From NCBI GenBank assembly GCA_949741215.1, contig CATJLA010000189.1, positions 1 to 64,000 of the forward strand: a stretch of 64,000 nt of DNA, given 5' to 3'. A model generated the notes under the pieces. It was not told where the DNA came from. It saw only the letters and a list, made by a program, of their open reading frames with translations, and searched no databases. This DNA comes from an uncultured Oscillospiraceae bacterium. Its GTDB lineage: Bacteria > Bacillota > Clostridia > Oscillospirales > Ruminococcaceae. The position numbers were made by a program, and so were the translations under genes. Of the stretch, positions 20,465 through 30,411 are shown one piece after another; position 1 is the first letter of the stretch, and every line of letters starts with the position of its first letter.

Positions 20465-21714
20465 AGAGCACCATCTTGACCGGAATGGAAAAAGATACAA
20501 TTGGAGAAATTTTGAACATCAGTATGGGTTCGGCGGCTACGGCGATCTCTACCATGTTGGATAAACAGGTGGTGATTTCCACTCCCACAGTAGAGGTACG
20601 GAAGTTCAGTGCGCTGGACTATGCCTCTCTGGAACCTGCCATGCTGGTGAAGATCAGCTATGTGGAGGGCATTTCCGGCTCAAACATGATGATTTTTCGC
20701 CAGCGGGATATGCAGGTTATTTTAAACCTGCTGATGGGCAATACTGATCCGCCTAGTGACGATTTTGTGTTTGACGAGCTGAGCATGAGCGCCGCCTGTG
20801 AGGTAATGAACCAGATGATGGGTGCTTCAGCTACAGCTCTTTCCGATGTTTTGGGCAGGGTGGTTAATATTTCCACTCCTGAAGCCAAAATTGTGGAATC
20901 AGAAAGCAGCTACAGCGAGGCTATCAATGTAAAGGAAGGGGACGAGGTTGTTGCTGTATCCTTCCAGCTTACCATTGATGATGTAATGGACAGTAGCTTT
21001 GCCAGTATTTTAAGCCATGATCTGGTAAGAGAAATTGTGGCACAGGTGGTAGGCGACCAGGCAGAAGAGCCTGCCCCCGAGCCCGCCCCAGCGCCTGCAG
21101 AAGCTGCACCCCAGCCTGCCGCTGCAGAGGTTTCCGCCCCCGCCCAACCGGCTCCTGCTCCTGCGACGTCACCGGTACCACCGGCTATGCCACAGAACCC
21201 TCAGCCTGGTGCGGCAGTTCCGTCTTACGACCCTGCTGTGGCAGGCCAGCCCCCTTATCAACAGCCGGCTTACCCCGGTTATCCCCCTTATCCGCCCTAT
21301 GGTTATCCGGGTTACCCGCCTTATCCGGGATATGGAGCCCCTGCACAGGAAACCGGTGGTACGGTTCGTCAGCCTATTGTGAATGTGCAGACTCCACAAT
21401 TCCCCCAGTTTATTCCTCAGGGCGCCGCAGTGCCTAACGTAAACGGGAATATTGACCTTTTGATGGGCGTTTCCCTGGATGTTTCGGTAGAAATCGGCAA
21501 AGCGAAGCGGAAAATCCGGGAGATTGTGGAGTTTGGCCAGGGCACTGTTATTGAGCTGAATAAGCAGGCCGGCGCACCGGTAGACATCGTGGTGAACGGA
21601 CGTCTTCTGGCAAGAGGCGACGTCGTGGTAATTGACGATAACTTCGGCGTTAGGATCACAGAAATTTTAGGCACCAAAGAGCTTATGGAAAGTCTGAAAG
21701 AGGAACAGCTGTAA
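20440..21714 (+). CDS. fliY: Flagellar motor switch phosphatase FliY / FliN-type
   Basis: CheC-like N-terminus, Pro-rich linker, SpoA/FliN C-terminus (LMGVSLDVSVEIGKAKRKIREIVEFGQGTVIELNKQAGAPVDIVVNGRLLARGDVVVIDDNFGVRITEIL); 25-bp overlap with fliM. Confidence 0.95.
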   Translation: MEERNQPVESTILTGMEKDTIGEILNISMGSAATAISTMLDKQVVISTPTVEVRKFSALDYASLEPAMLVKISYVEGISGSNMMIFRQRDMQVILNLLMGNTDPPSDDFVFDELSMSAACEVMNQMMGASATALSDVLGRVVNISTPEAKIVESESSYSEAINVKEGDEVVAVSFQLTIDDVMDSSFASILSHDLVREIVAQVVGDQAEEPAPEPAPAPAEAAPQPAAAEVSAPAQPAPAPATSPVPPAMPQNPQPGAAVPSYDPAVAGQPPYQQPAYPGYPPYPPYGYPGYPPYPGYGAPAQETGGTVRQPIVNVQTPQFPQFIPQGAAVPNVNGNIDLLMGVSLDVSVEIGKAKRKIREIVEFGQGTVIELNKQAGAPVDIVVNGRLLARGDVVVIDDNFGVRITEILGTKELMESLKEEQL

Positions 21715-21793
21715 GCTGCAAACAACCACAGTATAGCGCAGCTATAATGTAATAGAAAAATCCCCACTATGTTTTTAAGGAGATTGGTGAAAA

Positions 21794-22156
21794 ATGGGTA
21801 AGAAGATTATGCTTGTAGACGACGCAGCGTTTATGAGAATGACCATCAAAAATACGCTGACAAAAGCTGGCTACACCGAGCTGATTGAGGCCTCTGACGG
21901 CCAGCAGGCGGTGGAAACCTATGAGCGGGAGCACCCTGACCTGGTAATTATGGATATTACCATGCCCAACATGGACGGTATCCAGGCGTTGGAGGCTATT
22001 AAATCCAAGGACAGCAGCGCTAAGATTGTTATGTGCTCCGCCATGGGCCAGGAGGCTATGGTTGTGCAGGCTATTCAGTTAGGCGCACTGGACTTTATTG
22101 TAAAGCCCTTTAAGCCTGACCGTGTTCTGCAGACTGTAACCAAGGTTTTGGGCTAA
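21794..22156 (+). CDS. cheY: Chemotaxis response regulator CheY
   Basis: Single receiver domain KKIMLVDDAAFMRMTIKN...LVIMDITMPNMDG...KPF. Confidence 0.95.
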   Translation: MGKKIMLVDDAAFMRMTIKNTLTKAGYTELIEASDGQQAVETYEREHPDLVIMDITMPNMDGIQALEAIKSKDSSAKIVMCSAMGQEAMVVQAIQLGALDFIVKPFKPDRVLQTVTKVLG

Positions 22157-22297
22157 AAAGCTTTCTGAAGTCCGGCAGAAATGGGGCGAAATTGAGGACT
22201 ATAAACCACAATTTTGTCTAATAGCCTGTACAAAAATCTCTGTTTTCAGTTTTTTGGTATGCATGGCTTTTGAAGAAAAATTTGGAGGAAGACAAAG

Positions 22298-22714
22298 ATG
22301 CCTCAGGAACAGGGTTCGGCGATACTATCTCTGGTGGGCGGGTTGCTCCTGTTTGTGCTGATCCTGTTTTTGGCATGGTTCTGCACCCGCTGGATAAGCA
22401 AAAATTATGGCGGTGGCCAAAAGGTGAGGGGCAGAATCAAGGTTTTAGAACGAACCGCCCTGGGGCCGGACCGTTCTTTGGTGATTGTACAGTTTGAGGG
22501 CAGGTTCTGGCTGCTGGGGGTTACTGCCCACCAGATCAGCAAAATTGAGGAGCTGAGCTCGGACCTGTTTGAAGAAACGGAAACCGCCCAGGGAGAAGGC
22601 TCTCAGGGGATTTCCGCTATGTTGTCCGGCTCGTCCGGCTTTGCCGATATTCTGAAAAGTGTGGTAAAAGGACGGGCGGACAAAAAAGAGGAAAAGGATA
22701 AGTTGGATGAATGA
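22298..22714 (+). CDS. fliO: Flagellar biosynthetic protein FliO
   Basis: Single TM then FliO-like domain (IKVLERTALGPDRSLVIVQFEGRFWLLGVT); immediately upstream of fliP. Confidence 0.85.
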   Translation: MPQEQGSAILSLVGGLLLFVLILFLAWFCTRWISKNYGGGQKVRGRIKVLERTALGPDRSLVIVQFEGRFWLLGVTAHQISKIEELSSDLFEETETAQGEGSQGISAMLSGSSGFADILKSVVKGRADKKEEKDKLDE

Positions 22715-23525
22715 AGTCATCGAAAAAAAGAAGGAATTGCGCCAAAATGTGAAAAAGCTGCTGATTTCAGCGTCCTTTGCGGTGTTGCTGGTGTTGCTGT
22801 TTTGCACGGTAACGGCTTATGCCGCCCCTATTGTTACGGTGGATCTGGGTTCCGGCGAAACCGGCGGACAGGGGCAGTTTGGCGTTCTGGAAGCGCTTTT
22901 GACCGTGGTTCTGCTGGCGCTGGCCCCCTCAATCCTGATTATGATGACCAGCTTTACCAGGATCGTCATCGTGCTTTCCTTTTTGCGCAACGCTATGGGT
23001 ACTCAGCAGTCCCCGCCCAATCAGGTGCTGGTGGGGCTTGCTTTGTTTTTAACTTTGTTTATTATGTCCCCGGTTATTTCGGACATCAACGAGACGGCTT
23101 ACCAGCCTTATCATGCCGGGGAGATTGACGCTCAGCAGGCGGTGGAACGGGCGGTTGTTCCTTTAAAGGAGTTTATGATCCGCAATGTTTATGCCGACGA
23201 TCTGAATTTGTTTATCTCCATCTCTAACGAGAAAACAGAGGAACATATTGAACTGGGTACCAGCCAGGAGGATTTGATGGAGTTGGGAATGCAGATTGTA
23301 GTTCCGGCCTTCATAACCAGTGAGCTGAAGCGGGCGTTTTTGATGGGCTTCCTGCTGTTTATCCCGTTTTTGATTATCGACATGGTGGTTTCCAGCACAT
23401 TGATGTCCATGGGTATGGTAATGCTGCCGCCTTCCACCATTGCGTTGCCCTTTAAGATTATGACCTTTGTAATTGTGGACGGCTGGAGCCTGCTGATTGG
23501 GACGCTGGTAAGCAATTTCAAGTAG
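22707..23525 (+). CDS. fliP: Flagellar export protein FliP
   Basis: SILIMMTSFTRIVIVLSFLRNAMGTQQSPPNQVLVGLALFLTLFIM. Confidence 0.98.
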   Translation: MNEVIEKKKELRQNVKKLLISASFAVLLVLLFCTVTAYAAPIVTVDLGSGETGGQGQFGVLEALLTVVLLALAPSILIMMTSFTRIVIVLSFLRNAMGTQQSPPNQVLVGLALFLTLFIMSPVISDINETAYQPYHAGEIDAQQAVERAVVPLKEFMIRNVYADDLNLFISISNEKTEEHIELGTSQEDLMELGMQIVVPAFITSELKRAFLMGFLLFIPFLIIDMVVSSTLMSMGMVMLPPSTIALPFKIMTFVIVDGWSLLIGTLVSNFK

Positions 23526-23631
23526 CTTTCAGGCTGCGGACGAACTGCGCCCTTTGGCCTGCAAGCCGTAAAGCAGCAGTTACGTCCCCCAAAAAAGCTG
23601 TATAGGAAAGCGGAAAAGAAAGGATGGTTTT

Positions 23632-23895
23632 GTGACCCAGGATCAGGTAATGGGTGTTTTTCGGGAAGCTTTGCTGGTAGCTTTTAAGTTGGCGGGGCCT
23701 CTTTTGCTGGTGAGCATCCTGATCGGGCTGGTAATTGCCATTTTTCAGGCTGCTACCCAGATCCATGAGCAGACCTTGACCTTTGTGCCCAAGGTGCTGG
23801 TGATTGCGCTGATTCTTTTGGTTTCCGGCTCCTGGATGATGACCATGATCAGCGAGCTTGTTCATGACCTGTTTAACCTGATGGCGGGGCTGTGA
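23632..23895 (+). CDS. fliQ: Flagellar export protein FliQ
   Basis: 87-aa two-TM protein, VISILIGLVIAIFQAATQIHEQTLTFVPK-type core; GTG start. Confidence 0.95.
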   Translation: MTQDQVMGVFREALLVAFKLAGPLLLVSILIGLVIAIFQAATQIHEQTLTFVPKVLVIALILLVSGSWMMTMISELVHDLFNLMAGL

Positions 23896-23896
23896 T

Positions 23897-24667
23897 ATGG
23901 TAAGTTCCATTGTAACGAATACTCCGGTGTGGGCCCTTACCTTTGCTCGGATCGGGGGACTTTTAGGGTTAAATCCTCTTTTTAACCGCAGAAATGTGCC
24001 TTCTATGGTGCGTATGGGGCTGGTTTTTTTGGTAACGGCACTGTTGGCGCCGGGGATTGCTATGTCCCAGAGTTTTACTGGTAACTCGCTGGATTTGCTG
24101 TTGGGAATTTTGCGGGAGGTTTTTGTGGGTTTTGCCTGTGGGTTTGTGTTCCAGGTATATTATTACATGCTGTTTTTTGTTGGGGACATGATGGATATGC
24201 AGTTTGGCATGTCCATGGCCAAGGTGTTTGACCCTGGAACTAATATTCAGATGTCGGTTTCCAGCAACTTGCTAAACATTATGCTGGTAATGTTCATCTT
24301 TACAACCAACAGTCATCTGTTATTGATCCGTATTTTTTCAACATCCTTTGAGATTCTGCCCATTGGAGGAGCAGTATTTTCTGACCAAAGCGCTCAGTTT
24401 TTTATTGAGCTGTTTGTTTCAGTTTTTTCGCTGGGGTTACGGCTGATTTTGCCCTTTATGGCGGCGGAATTTGTGCTGGAGCTTTCTATGGGCGTGCTGA
24501 TGAAGCTGATTCCCCAGATTCATGTGTTTGTCATCAACGTCCAGTTTAAGCTGGTGCTGGGTTTTTTGCTTTTGCTTGCATTCTCCAGCCCCATAGCCTC
24601 TTTTATCGACAATTATATGCGGACGATGCTGGAGAATCTGCAAAGGGCATTTATGGCTTTGCAATAG
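23897..24667 (+). CDS. fliR: Flagellar export protein FliR
   Basis: Multi-TM protein between fliQ and flhB with FliR-like core. Confidence 0.94.
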   Translation: MVSSIVTNTPVWALTFARIGGLLGLNPLFNRRNVPSMVRMGLVFLVTALLAPGIAMSQSFTGNSLDLLLGILREVFVGFACGFVFQVYYYMLFFVGDMMDMQFGMSMAKVFDPGTNIQMSVSSNLLNIMLVMFIFTTNSHLLLIRIFSTSFEILPIGGAVFSDQSAQFFIELFVSVFSLGLRLILPFMAAEFVLELSMGVLMKLIPQIHVFVINVQFKLVLGFLLLLAFSSPIASFIDNYMRTMLENLQRAFMALQ

Positions 24668-24706
24668 GAGCCCTAACCCGTTTGGCCGAAAAAGGGGGGA
24701 TGAACT

Positions 24707-25771
24707 GTGGCCGGTGAGAAAACCGAGAAAGCAACACCCAAACGAAAACAGGATGAACGGAAGAAAGGTAACGTCTTCCAAAGCCGGGAAGCTACGGTGG
24801 TATTATCCCTGTTGGCCACTTTTTATGGGCTAAGCTTTTTGGGACCTTACATTATGACTTCTCTGCAGAATTGCATGGTAAATTACATTGATCGTGCAGG
24901 TGCTGTTACCCAGTTTACGACGTCGGAGCTCCGCTCCACCTTTTTGGATGGCTGCCTGGTATTTGTGATTGCGGCGCTGCCTATGCTTTTTATCTGCAGT
25001 TTCGTCACTATTATTTGTACCGTAGCACAGACGAAAGGCTTGTTTACCATGAAGTCTCTGGTGCCTAAGTTTAGCCGGATGAATCCCTTGCAGGGTATAA
25101 AGCGGATGTTCTCCATGCGGGGAATTGTGGAGCTGCTGAAATCTGTTGCGAAAATTATCGTTTTAGGATATATTATCTGGAATGTGTTTGTGGGGGAATT
25201 TTGGAACTTTCCCAAAATGATGGATATGACCTTGGAGCAATCTATGGCTGCAACCGGTAATATGGTGCTGGAAATAGCCAAAAATGCCGCTATCGTCATG
25301 GTGTTTGTGGCGGCGGCGGATTACTTTTACCAATGGTGGGATTACGAGAAAAACCTGAGGATGTCCAAACAGGAGATTAAGGAAGAATATAAGCAGACCG
25401 AAGGCGATCCCCAGGTAAAGGGGAAGATTCGGGAACGGCAGCAGGCCCAGGCTCGTCAACGTATGATGCAGCAGGTGCCCAGTGCCGATGTAGTGATCCG
25501 TAACCCTACCCATTACGCCGTGGCAATTAAGTATAATCCGGAGCGGAACAACGCCCCTGTGGTAATTGCTAAAGGTATGGATAGCTTAGCCCTGCGGATT
25601 GTAGCAGTGGCTGAAGAAAATGACGTGTTTGTTACTGAGAACAGACCGCTGGCGCGGGGCCTTTATGAAACGGTGGATCTGGACCGGGAGATTCCCGACC
25701 AGTTTTACCAGCCTGTGGCTGAAGTGCTGGCGTTTGTATATAGCTTAAAAAAGAAGAAGGAGCGAAAGTAG
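24707..25771 (+). CDS. flhB: Flagellar export protein FlhB
   Basis: EKTEKATPKRKQDERKKGNVFQSRE and autocleavage site NPTHYAVAIKY. Confidence 0.98.
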   Translation: MAGEKTEKATPKRKQDERKKGNVFQSREATVVLSLLATFYGLSFLGPYIMTSLQNCMVNYIDRAGAVTQFTTSELRSTFLDGCLVFVIAALPMLFICSFVTIICTVAQTKGLFTMKSLVPKFSRMNPLQGIKRMFSMRGIVELLKSVAKIIVLGYIIWNVFVGEFWNFPKMMDMTLEQSMAATGNMVLEIAKNAAIVMVFVAAADYFYQWWDYEKNLRMSKQEIKEEYKQTEGDPQVKGKIRERQQAQARQRMMQQVPSADVVIRNPTHYAVAIKYNPERNNAPVVIAKGMDSLALRIVAVAEENDVFVTENRPLARGLYETVDLDREIPDQFYQPVAEVLAFVYSLKKKKERK

Positions 25772-25772
25772 C

Positions 25773-27824
25773 TTGAAGCTTTTTAATAACGTGGTTTCTG
25801 CCTTCGTGGTAGCGGTTATTTTCCTGCTGATTGTACCGCTCCCCACCTGGCTGTTGGACTTTATGTTCATCACCAACCTTACCATTTCCTTTGTAATCCT
25901 GCTGACTACCATGTACATCAAGGAGTCGCTGGAATTTTCCATTTACCCTTCACTGCTGTTGATCACCACCCTGTTCCGGCTGGCACTGAATATTTCCTCC
26001 ACCCGGCAGATTCTGATGAACAACGGCAACGCCGGTAAGGTAATTGAAACTTTTGGTAATTTCGTAATTCAAGGCAATGTGGTAATCGGCTTGATTATCT
26101 TTCTGATTATCGTTTTGGTGCAGTTTATTGTAATTACCAAGGGTTCTGAGCGTGTGGCTGAGGTTTCCGCTCGGTTTACGCTGGACGCAATGCCCGGTAA
26201 ACAGATGGCTATTGATGCCGACCTGAGTTCCGGTATTATTGATGAGGAAACCGCCAGAATCCGCCGGTCCAAAATCCAGCGGGAGGCTGATTTCTTTGGT
26301 TCTATGGACGGTGCCTCTAAGTTTGTAAAGGGCGACGCTATTATGTCGCTGCTGACGACCTTTATCAACCTGATCGGCGGTATTATTATGGGGTTCCTCA
26401 ATAATGTGGGAGATTTTTCCACCATTATGGAGATTTATTCTACCGCTACCGTCGGTGACGGACTGATGTCTCAGATTCCCGCGCTTTTAATCTCGGTTGC
26501 CACCGGTATGATTGTTACCCGATCAGCCTCCGAAAGCAACCTGAATGACGATGTAGTGCAGCAGTTTTCTTCTCAGCCTATGGTGTTGATTATGGCTGCG
26601 CTGGCGATGTCTATGACCTGTTTTATCGGATTCCCTATCCCGCAGGTATTGACGATGTCTGGCGTTTTACTGGCACTGGGCCTGATTTTGCTGCGCCGCG
26701 GCCCCAAAGCTGCTTTGGCCGCCGCCGCGGAAGCTCCGCCGGTTACCGAGGAGGTTACCAGTGAGGCGGATTACTATAAGAACATTGACAACGTATATAA
26801 CCTGCTGAATGTGGATCAGATATCCATGTCCTTTGGATACAGCTTGATTCCCTTGGTGGATGAGGCCAGCGGCGGCAATTTCGTCGATAGGGTGGTAATG
26901 TTCCGAAAGCAGTTTGCTACAGAGATGGGGCTGGTTTTTCCCTCTGTTCGTTTGAAGGATAGCGGGCAATTTAACCCCAACCAGTATTCTATTAGTATAA
27001 AAGGAGAGCAGGTGGCTACCGGAGAGGTGCTTGTAGACCATTATTTGGCCTTGGCGCCCGACCCGGATCATGACACAATAGAAGGCATAGAGACGGTAGA
27101 GCCTGCCTTTGGCATTGCTGCCAAATGGATTAGCGAGGATCGCCGAGTGAAGGCTGAGCTGGCTGGTTATACTTTGATTGATCCTACCTCGGTGATCATT
27201 ACCCACCTTTCGGAAGTGATCAAAAATCATGCTTATGAGCTGCTGAACCGGCAGGAAGTCAACAATATCCTCACGAACATGCGTAAGGTAAATGAGGCTA
27301 TTGTCAACGATACCGTCCCAACTATTATTTCGGTTGGCACACTGCAGAAGATTCTTTGTAACCTGCTGCGGGAAGGGGTGCCTATCCGGGATACCGAGAC
27401 GATTTTGGAAACTCTGGCGGACTACGGTGTTACTGTAAAGGATATGGATATGCTGACAGAGTACGTCCGGCAGTCCCTAAAGAGAACCATTACCCACCGG
27501 TTTGCCGAGGCAGGCCAGCTTAAGGTAATTGGGCTGGATGCGAACATTGAAAACCAAATTATGGGCGCCGTGAAAAAGATGGACACCGGCTCCTACCTGG
27601 CGCTGGATCCTCAGACGATCCAGGGGATTGTAACAGCGGCTACCCGGGAGATCGACAAAATCAAGGACGTGGTTGCTACCCCGATTGTGATTACGTCACC
27701 TATTGTGCGGGTGTATTTTAAGAAGCTGATTGACCAGTTCTATCCCAACATCACAGTGCTTTCCTTCAATGAGATTGACCCGGATATTAAAATCCAGGCG
27801 CTGGGAAATATCGCTTTATCTTAA
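25773..27824 (+). CDS. flhA: Flagellar export protein FlhA
   Basis: FHIPEP-family sequence of 683 aa, TLFRLALNISSTRQIL, RFTLDAMPGKQMAIDADL; TTG start. Confidence 0.98.
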   Translation: MKLFNNVVSAFVVAVIFLLIVPLPTWLLDFMFITNLTISFVILLTTMYIKESLEFSIYPSLLLITTLFRLALNISSTRQILMNNGNAGKVIETFGNFVIQGNVVIGLIIFLIIVLVQFIVITKGSERVAEVSARFTLDAMPGKQMAIDADLSSGIIDEETARIRRSKIQREADFFGSMDGASKFVKGDAIMSLLTTFINLIGGIIMGFLNNVGDFSTIMEIYSTATVGDGLMSQIPALLISVATGMIVTRSASESNLNDDVVQQFSSQPMVLIMAALAMSMTCFIGFPIPQVLTMSGVLLALGLILLRRGPKAALAAAAEAPPVTEEVTSEADYYKNIDNVYNLLNVDQISMSFGYSLIPLVDEASGGNFVDRVVMFRKQFATEMGLVFPSVRLKDSGQFNPNQYSISIKGEQVATGEVLVDHYLALAPDPDHDTIEGIETVEPAFGIAAKWISEDRRVKAELAGYTLIDPTSVIITHLSEVIKNHAYELLNRQEVNNILTNMRKVNEAIVNDTVPTIISVGTLQKILCNLLREGVPIRDTETILETLADYGVTVKDMDMLTEYVRQSLKRTITHRFAEAGQLKVIGLDANIENQIMGAVKKMDTGSYLALDPQTIQGIVTAATREIDKIKDVVATPIVITSPIVRVYFKKLIDQFYPNITVLSFNEIDPDIKIQALGNIALS

Positions 27825-27866
27825 CGCTTTGTGTGAACAATCCTATGGAAAGGAGGCTTGGGACCC

Positions 27867-28649
27867 GTGGTATCGTCAGATCTGTACCGTGAAAAGTTTA
27901 CGGCCGAAGAGGCGGAACGGCTGGTGCGGGAGTATAAGAAAAACGGTTCCCAGGAGCTCCGGAACCAGCTGGTGCTGCATTACAGCTATATTGTAAAGGG
28001 AATTGTTTCCAAAATGGCTAACACCTTTTACCGTTATGCCTCGGCAGAGGAGATGCTTAATCAGGGTGTAATCGCCATTATCGACAGCTTAGAGAAGTTT
28101 GACCCCAGCCGGGATGTGAAGTTTTCTACCTATGCCTTTACAAAGGTGCGGGGCTCCATTATTGATTATGTCCGTAAGCAGGATTGGCTGCCCCGGCGGG
28201 TAAGGCAGGCAAATATTCGCATCAGCAACATTGAGCGGGACCTGACCGCAAAGTTGGGCCGTACCCCCACCCGCAGCGAGATGGCTAAGGAAGCAGGCAT
28301 GTCCCTGCAGGAATATGACGACTGCATGGTGGAGATGTCCGGGGATAATATGACGTCCTTTGAAGCCCTGCTTGCGGTACCTTCTCAGATGCACCCTTCC
28401 ACTTCATATGGCGATGAATTTGACCCTCAACAGAATGTAGACCGCCAGGAGCTGAAACAGGCTTTGGCAGATGCTATAGATGAGCTGAACGACCAGGAGC
28501 GTACGGTTTTGTCCCTGTACTATTACGAGAATTTGACGATGAGGGAAATCGGGCAGACGATGGGAGTCAGCGAGCAGCGGATCGGGCAGATTAACCGGAA
28601 GCTGATTAAAAAATTACGGGAAAAATTAACCCAATATATGGGAGGTTAA
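27867..28649 (+). CDS. RNA polymerase sigma factor, FliA/SigD (WhiG) type
   Basis: Region 2 DPSRDVKFSTYAFTKVRGSIIDYVRKQDWLPRRVR and region 4 LSLYYYENLTMREIGQTMGVSEQRIGQI; GTG 27867 after AGGAGG. Confidence 0.94.
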   Translation: MVSSDLYREKFTAEEAERLVREYKKNGSQELRNQLVLHYSYIVKGIVSKMANTFYRYASAEEMLNQGVIAIIDSLEKFDPSRDVKFSTYAFTKVRGSIIDYVRKQDWLPRRVRQANIRISNIERDLTAKLGRTPTRSEMAKEAGMSLQEYDDCMVEMSGDNMTSFEALLAVPSQMHPSTSYGDEFDPQQNVDRQELKQALADAIDELNDQERTVLSLYYYENLTMREIGQTMGVSEQRIGQINRKLIKKLREKLTQYMGG

Positions 28650-28654
28650 CGGTT

Positions 28655-29434
28655 ATGCTAAGAGGCTTTTATACCATAGCGTCAGGCATTTTAACCCAGC
28701 AGAGGGTGCTGAATGTGCTGACCAACAATTTGTCCAATGTGGAAACGCCGGGGTTCCGGGCTTCCAGGGTGGTATCTACCACCTTTGAGCATGAGTACCT
28801 TGCCCGGATTGAGGGGGCCAACACTGCCAGAATCGGTACAGGTACCCCTATCCGTATGGTGGAAGAGGTGCTGACCCAGTATGATCCCAGCTCTTTGGAG
28901 GAGACTAACCGTCCTTATGACATTGCTATTGACGGCCAGGGCTTTTTCAACATCCAGACTACCACAGTGGGCGAGGATGGAGAGGAGCAGGTTGGAGGGC
29001 AGTATCTTACCCGTAACGGCTGCTTCGACTTAAATGAGCAGAATCAGCTGGAGCTTCCCGGCTATGGCCTGGTGTTAGGGGAAAAGGGCCCCATTACCCT
29101 GCCTACCTCATACTTTACTGTGGAGTCAGACGGTACTATTTACGACGAAACCGGCAATCTGGTGGATAAGCTGTTGGTTACGATTCCGCCGGAGGGAACT
29201 GAGATCAAGCAGATGACTAATGGCATGTATCAGGTGGAGGATATGGAGGCCAATCTGCCGGTGGACCGCAGCACTAACATTGTACAGGGCTGGTTTGAAC
29301 GCTCTAACATTGATATGAACCGGGAGTACACTTTGGCGATGGAGGCTCAGCGGGCGTTCCAGGCCTGCAGTACTGCACTGCAGATTATTGACCAGATTGA
29401 TCAGAAAGCGGCTACCCAGATTGCTGCACTGTAA
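28655..29434 (+). CDS. Flagellar rod protein, FlgF/FlgG family (copy 1)
   Basis: MLRGFYTIASGILTQQRVLNVLTNNLSNVETPGFRASR and NREYTLAMEAQRAFQACSTALQIIDQI. Confidence 0.92.
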   Translation: MLRGFYTIASGILTQQRVLNVLTNNLSNVETPGFRASRVVSTTFEHEYLARIEGANTARIGTGTPIRMVEEVLTQYDPSSLEETNRPYDIAIDGQGFFNIQTTTVGEDGEEQVGGQYLTRNGCFDLNEQNQLELPGYGLVLGEKGPITLPTSYFTVESDGTIYDETGNLVDKLLVTIPPEGTEIKQMTNGMYQVEDMEANLPVDRSTNIVQGWFERSNIDMNREYTLAMEAQRAFQACSTALQIIDQIDQKAATQIAAL

Positions 29435-29441
29435 TTTATGC

Positions 29442-29478
29442 TTTTAGGACGTAACTGCGCAGTTATGTCCCTGAAAAA
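29442..29478. repeat. Inverted motif pair, no spacer
   Basis: TTTTAGGACGTAACTGC immediately followed by GCAGTTATGTCCCTGAAAAA. Confidence 0.8.
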
Positions 29479-29504
29479 TGGCTGTAAACGGCCTTGTTTT
29501 TGGC

Positions 29505-29537
29505 TTTTAGGCGTCAGCAGGCAGTTGTGTCCCCAAA
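29505..29537. repeat. Second, degenerate inverted motif pair
   Basis: TTTTAGGCGTCAGC AG GCAGTTGTGTCCCCAAA. Confidence 0.6.
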
Positions 29538-29624
29538 CTTTTACCGGAGAGGGGAGGCAGTGCCTGAGCAAATAGAAGCGCCCTGACCGGCGCGGAAGCT
29601 TTTAGAAAGGGTGAGGAGAAGAGA

Positions 29625-30380
29625 ATGAATATTTCCTTTTTCAACGGTGTTTCCGGCATGATCGCCTACCAGGAAAGCATGAACCGCATTTCACACAATG
29701 TGGCAAACAGCAACACGGTGGGGTATAAGCCCAGCAAGTCCACCTTTAGTGACCTGCTGTATACTCGTATGGCGGTGAATAGCGCGGAAGAGCCGTTGGT
29801 AGGGCACGGGGTGAAGATTGAAGACACCCAGCTGCTTTATGAACAGGGTCCTGTTCTGCAAACCAACAGTACCCTGGATTTCGCCCTGATGGGCGATGGG
29901 CTTTTTGCCCTCAGTCTGCCGGATGGCAGCATTCAGTATACCCGTAATGGCTCCTTTGACATCAGCATGGAGGGGGAGAACGGCTATTTGGTAAATGCCT
30001 ATGGCTACCATGTGCTGGACGCCCAGGGCCGTACCATTCAGCTTACCCGCAATGCGCAGAGCGGCTTGTTTGATTTGGAGGGGCTGAAGGATCGGATTGG
30101 CATTTATGATTTCCCCAATCCGTATGGGCTGGAGACCACACCGGGAGGATTCCGGGAAACGGCTACCTCCGGCGCGGCAGTTTCGGTAAATGGCGGGCAG
30201 AATACTACCGCTAATTTTGATAGAACCTATCAGGTGATCCAGAATGCGCTGGAGCAGTCCGGCGTACAGTTGGCGGATGAGATGGTGGATGTTATTGTTA
30301 CCCAGAAGGCGTTCCAGGTGAATGCCCGGATGGTGCAGACCGCTGATGAAATGGAGCAGATTATCAATAATCTGCGGTAA
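29625..30380 (+). CDS. Flagellar rod protein, FlgF/FlgG family (copy 2)
   Basis: FFNGVSGMIAYQESMNRISHNVANSNTVGYKPSKSTF and C-terminal VDVIVTQKAFQVNARMVQTADEMEQIINNLR. Confidence 0.92.
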   Translation: MNISFFNGVSGMIAYQESMNRISHNVANSNTVGYKPSKSTFSDLLYTRMAVNSAEEPLVGHGVKIEDTQLLYEQGPVLQTNSTLDFALMGDGLFALSLPDGSIQYTRNGSFDISMEGENGYLVNAYGYHVLDAQGRTIQLTRNAQSGLFDLEGLKDRIGIYDFPNPYGLETTPGGFRETATSGAAVSVNGGQNTTANFDRTYQVIQNALEQSGVQLADEMVDVIVTQKAFQVNARMVQTADEMEQIINNLR

Positions 30381-30411
30381 ATGGGCTTATTTTGGAAGGA
30401 AGGGATGACGC

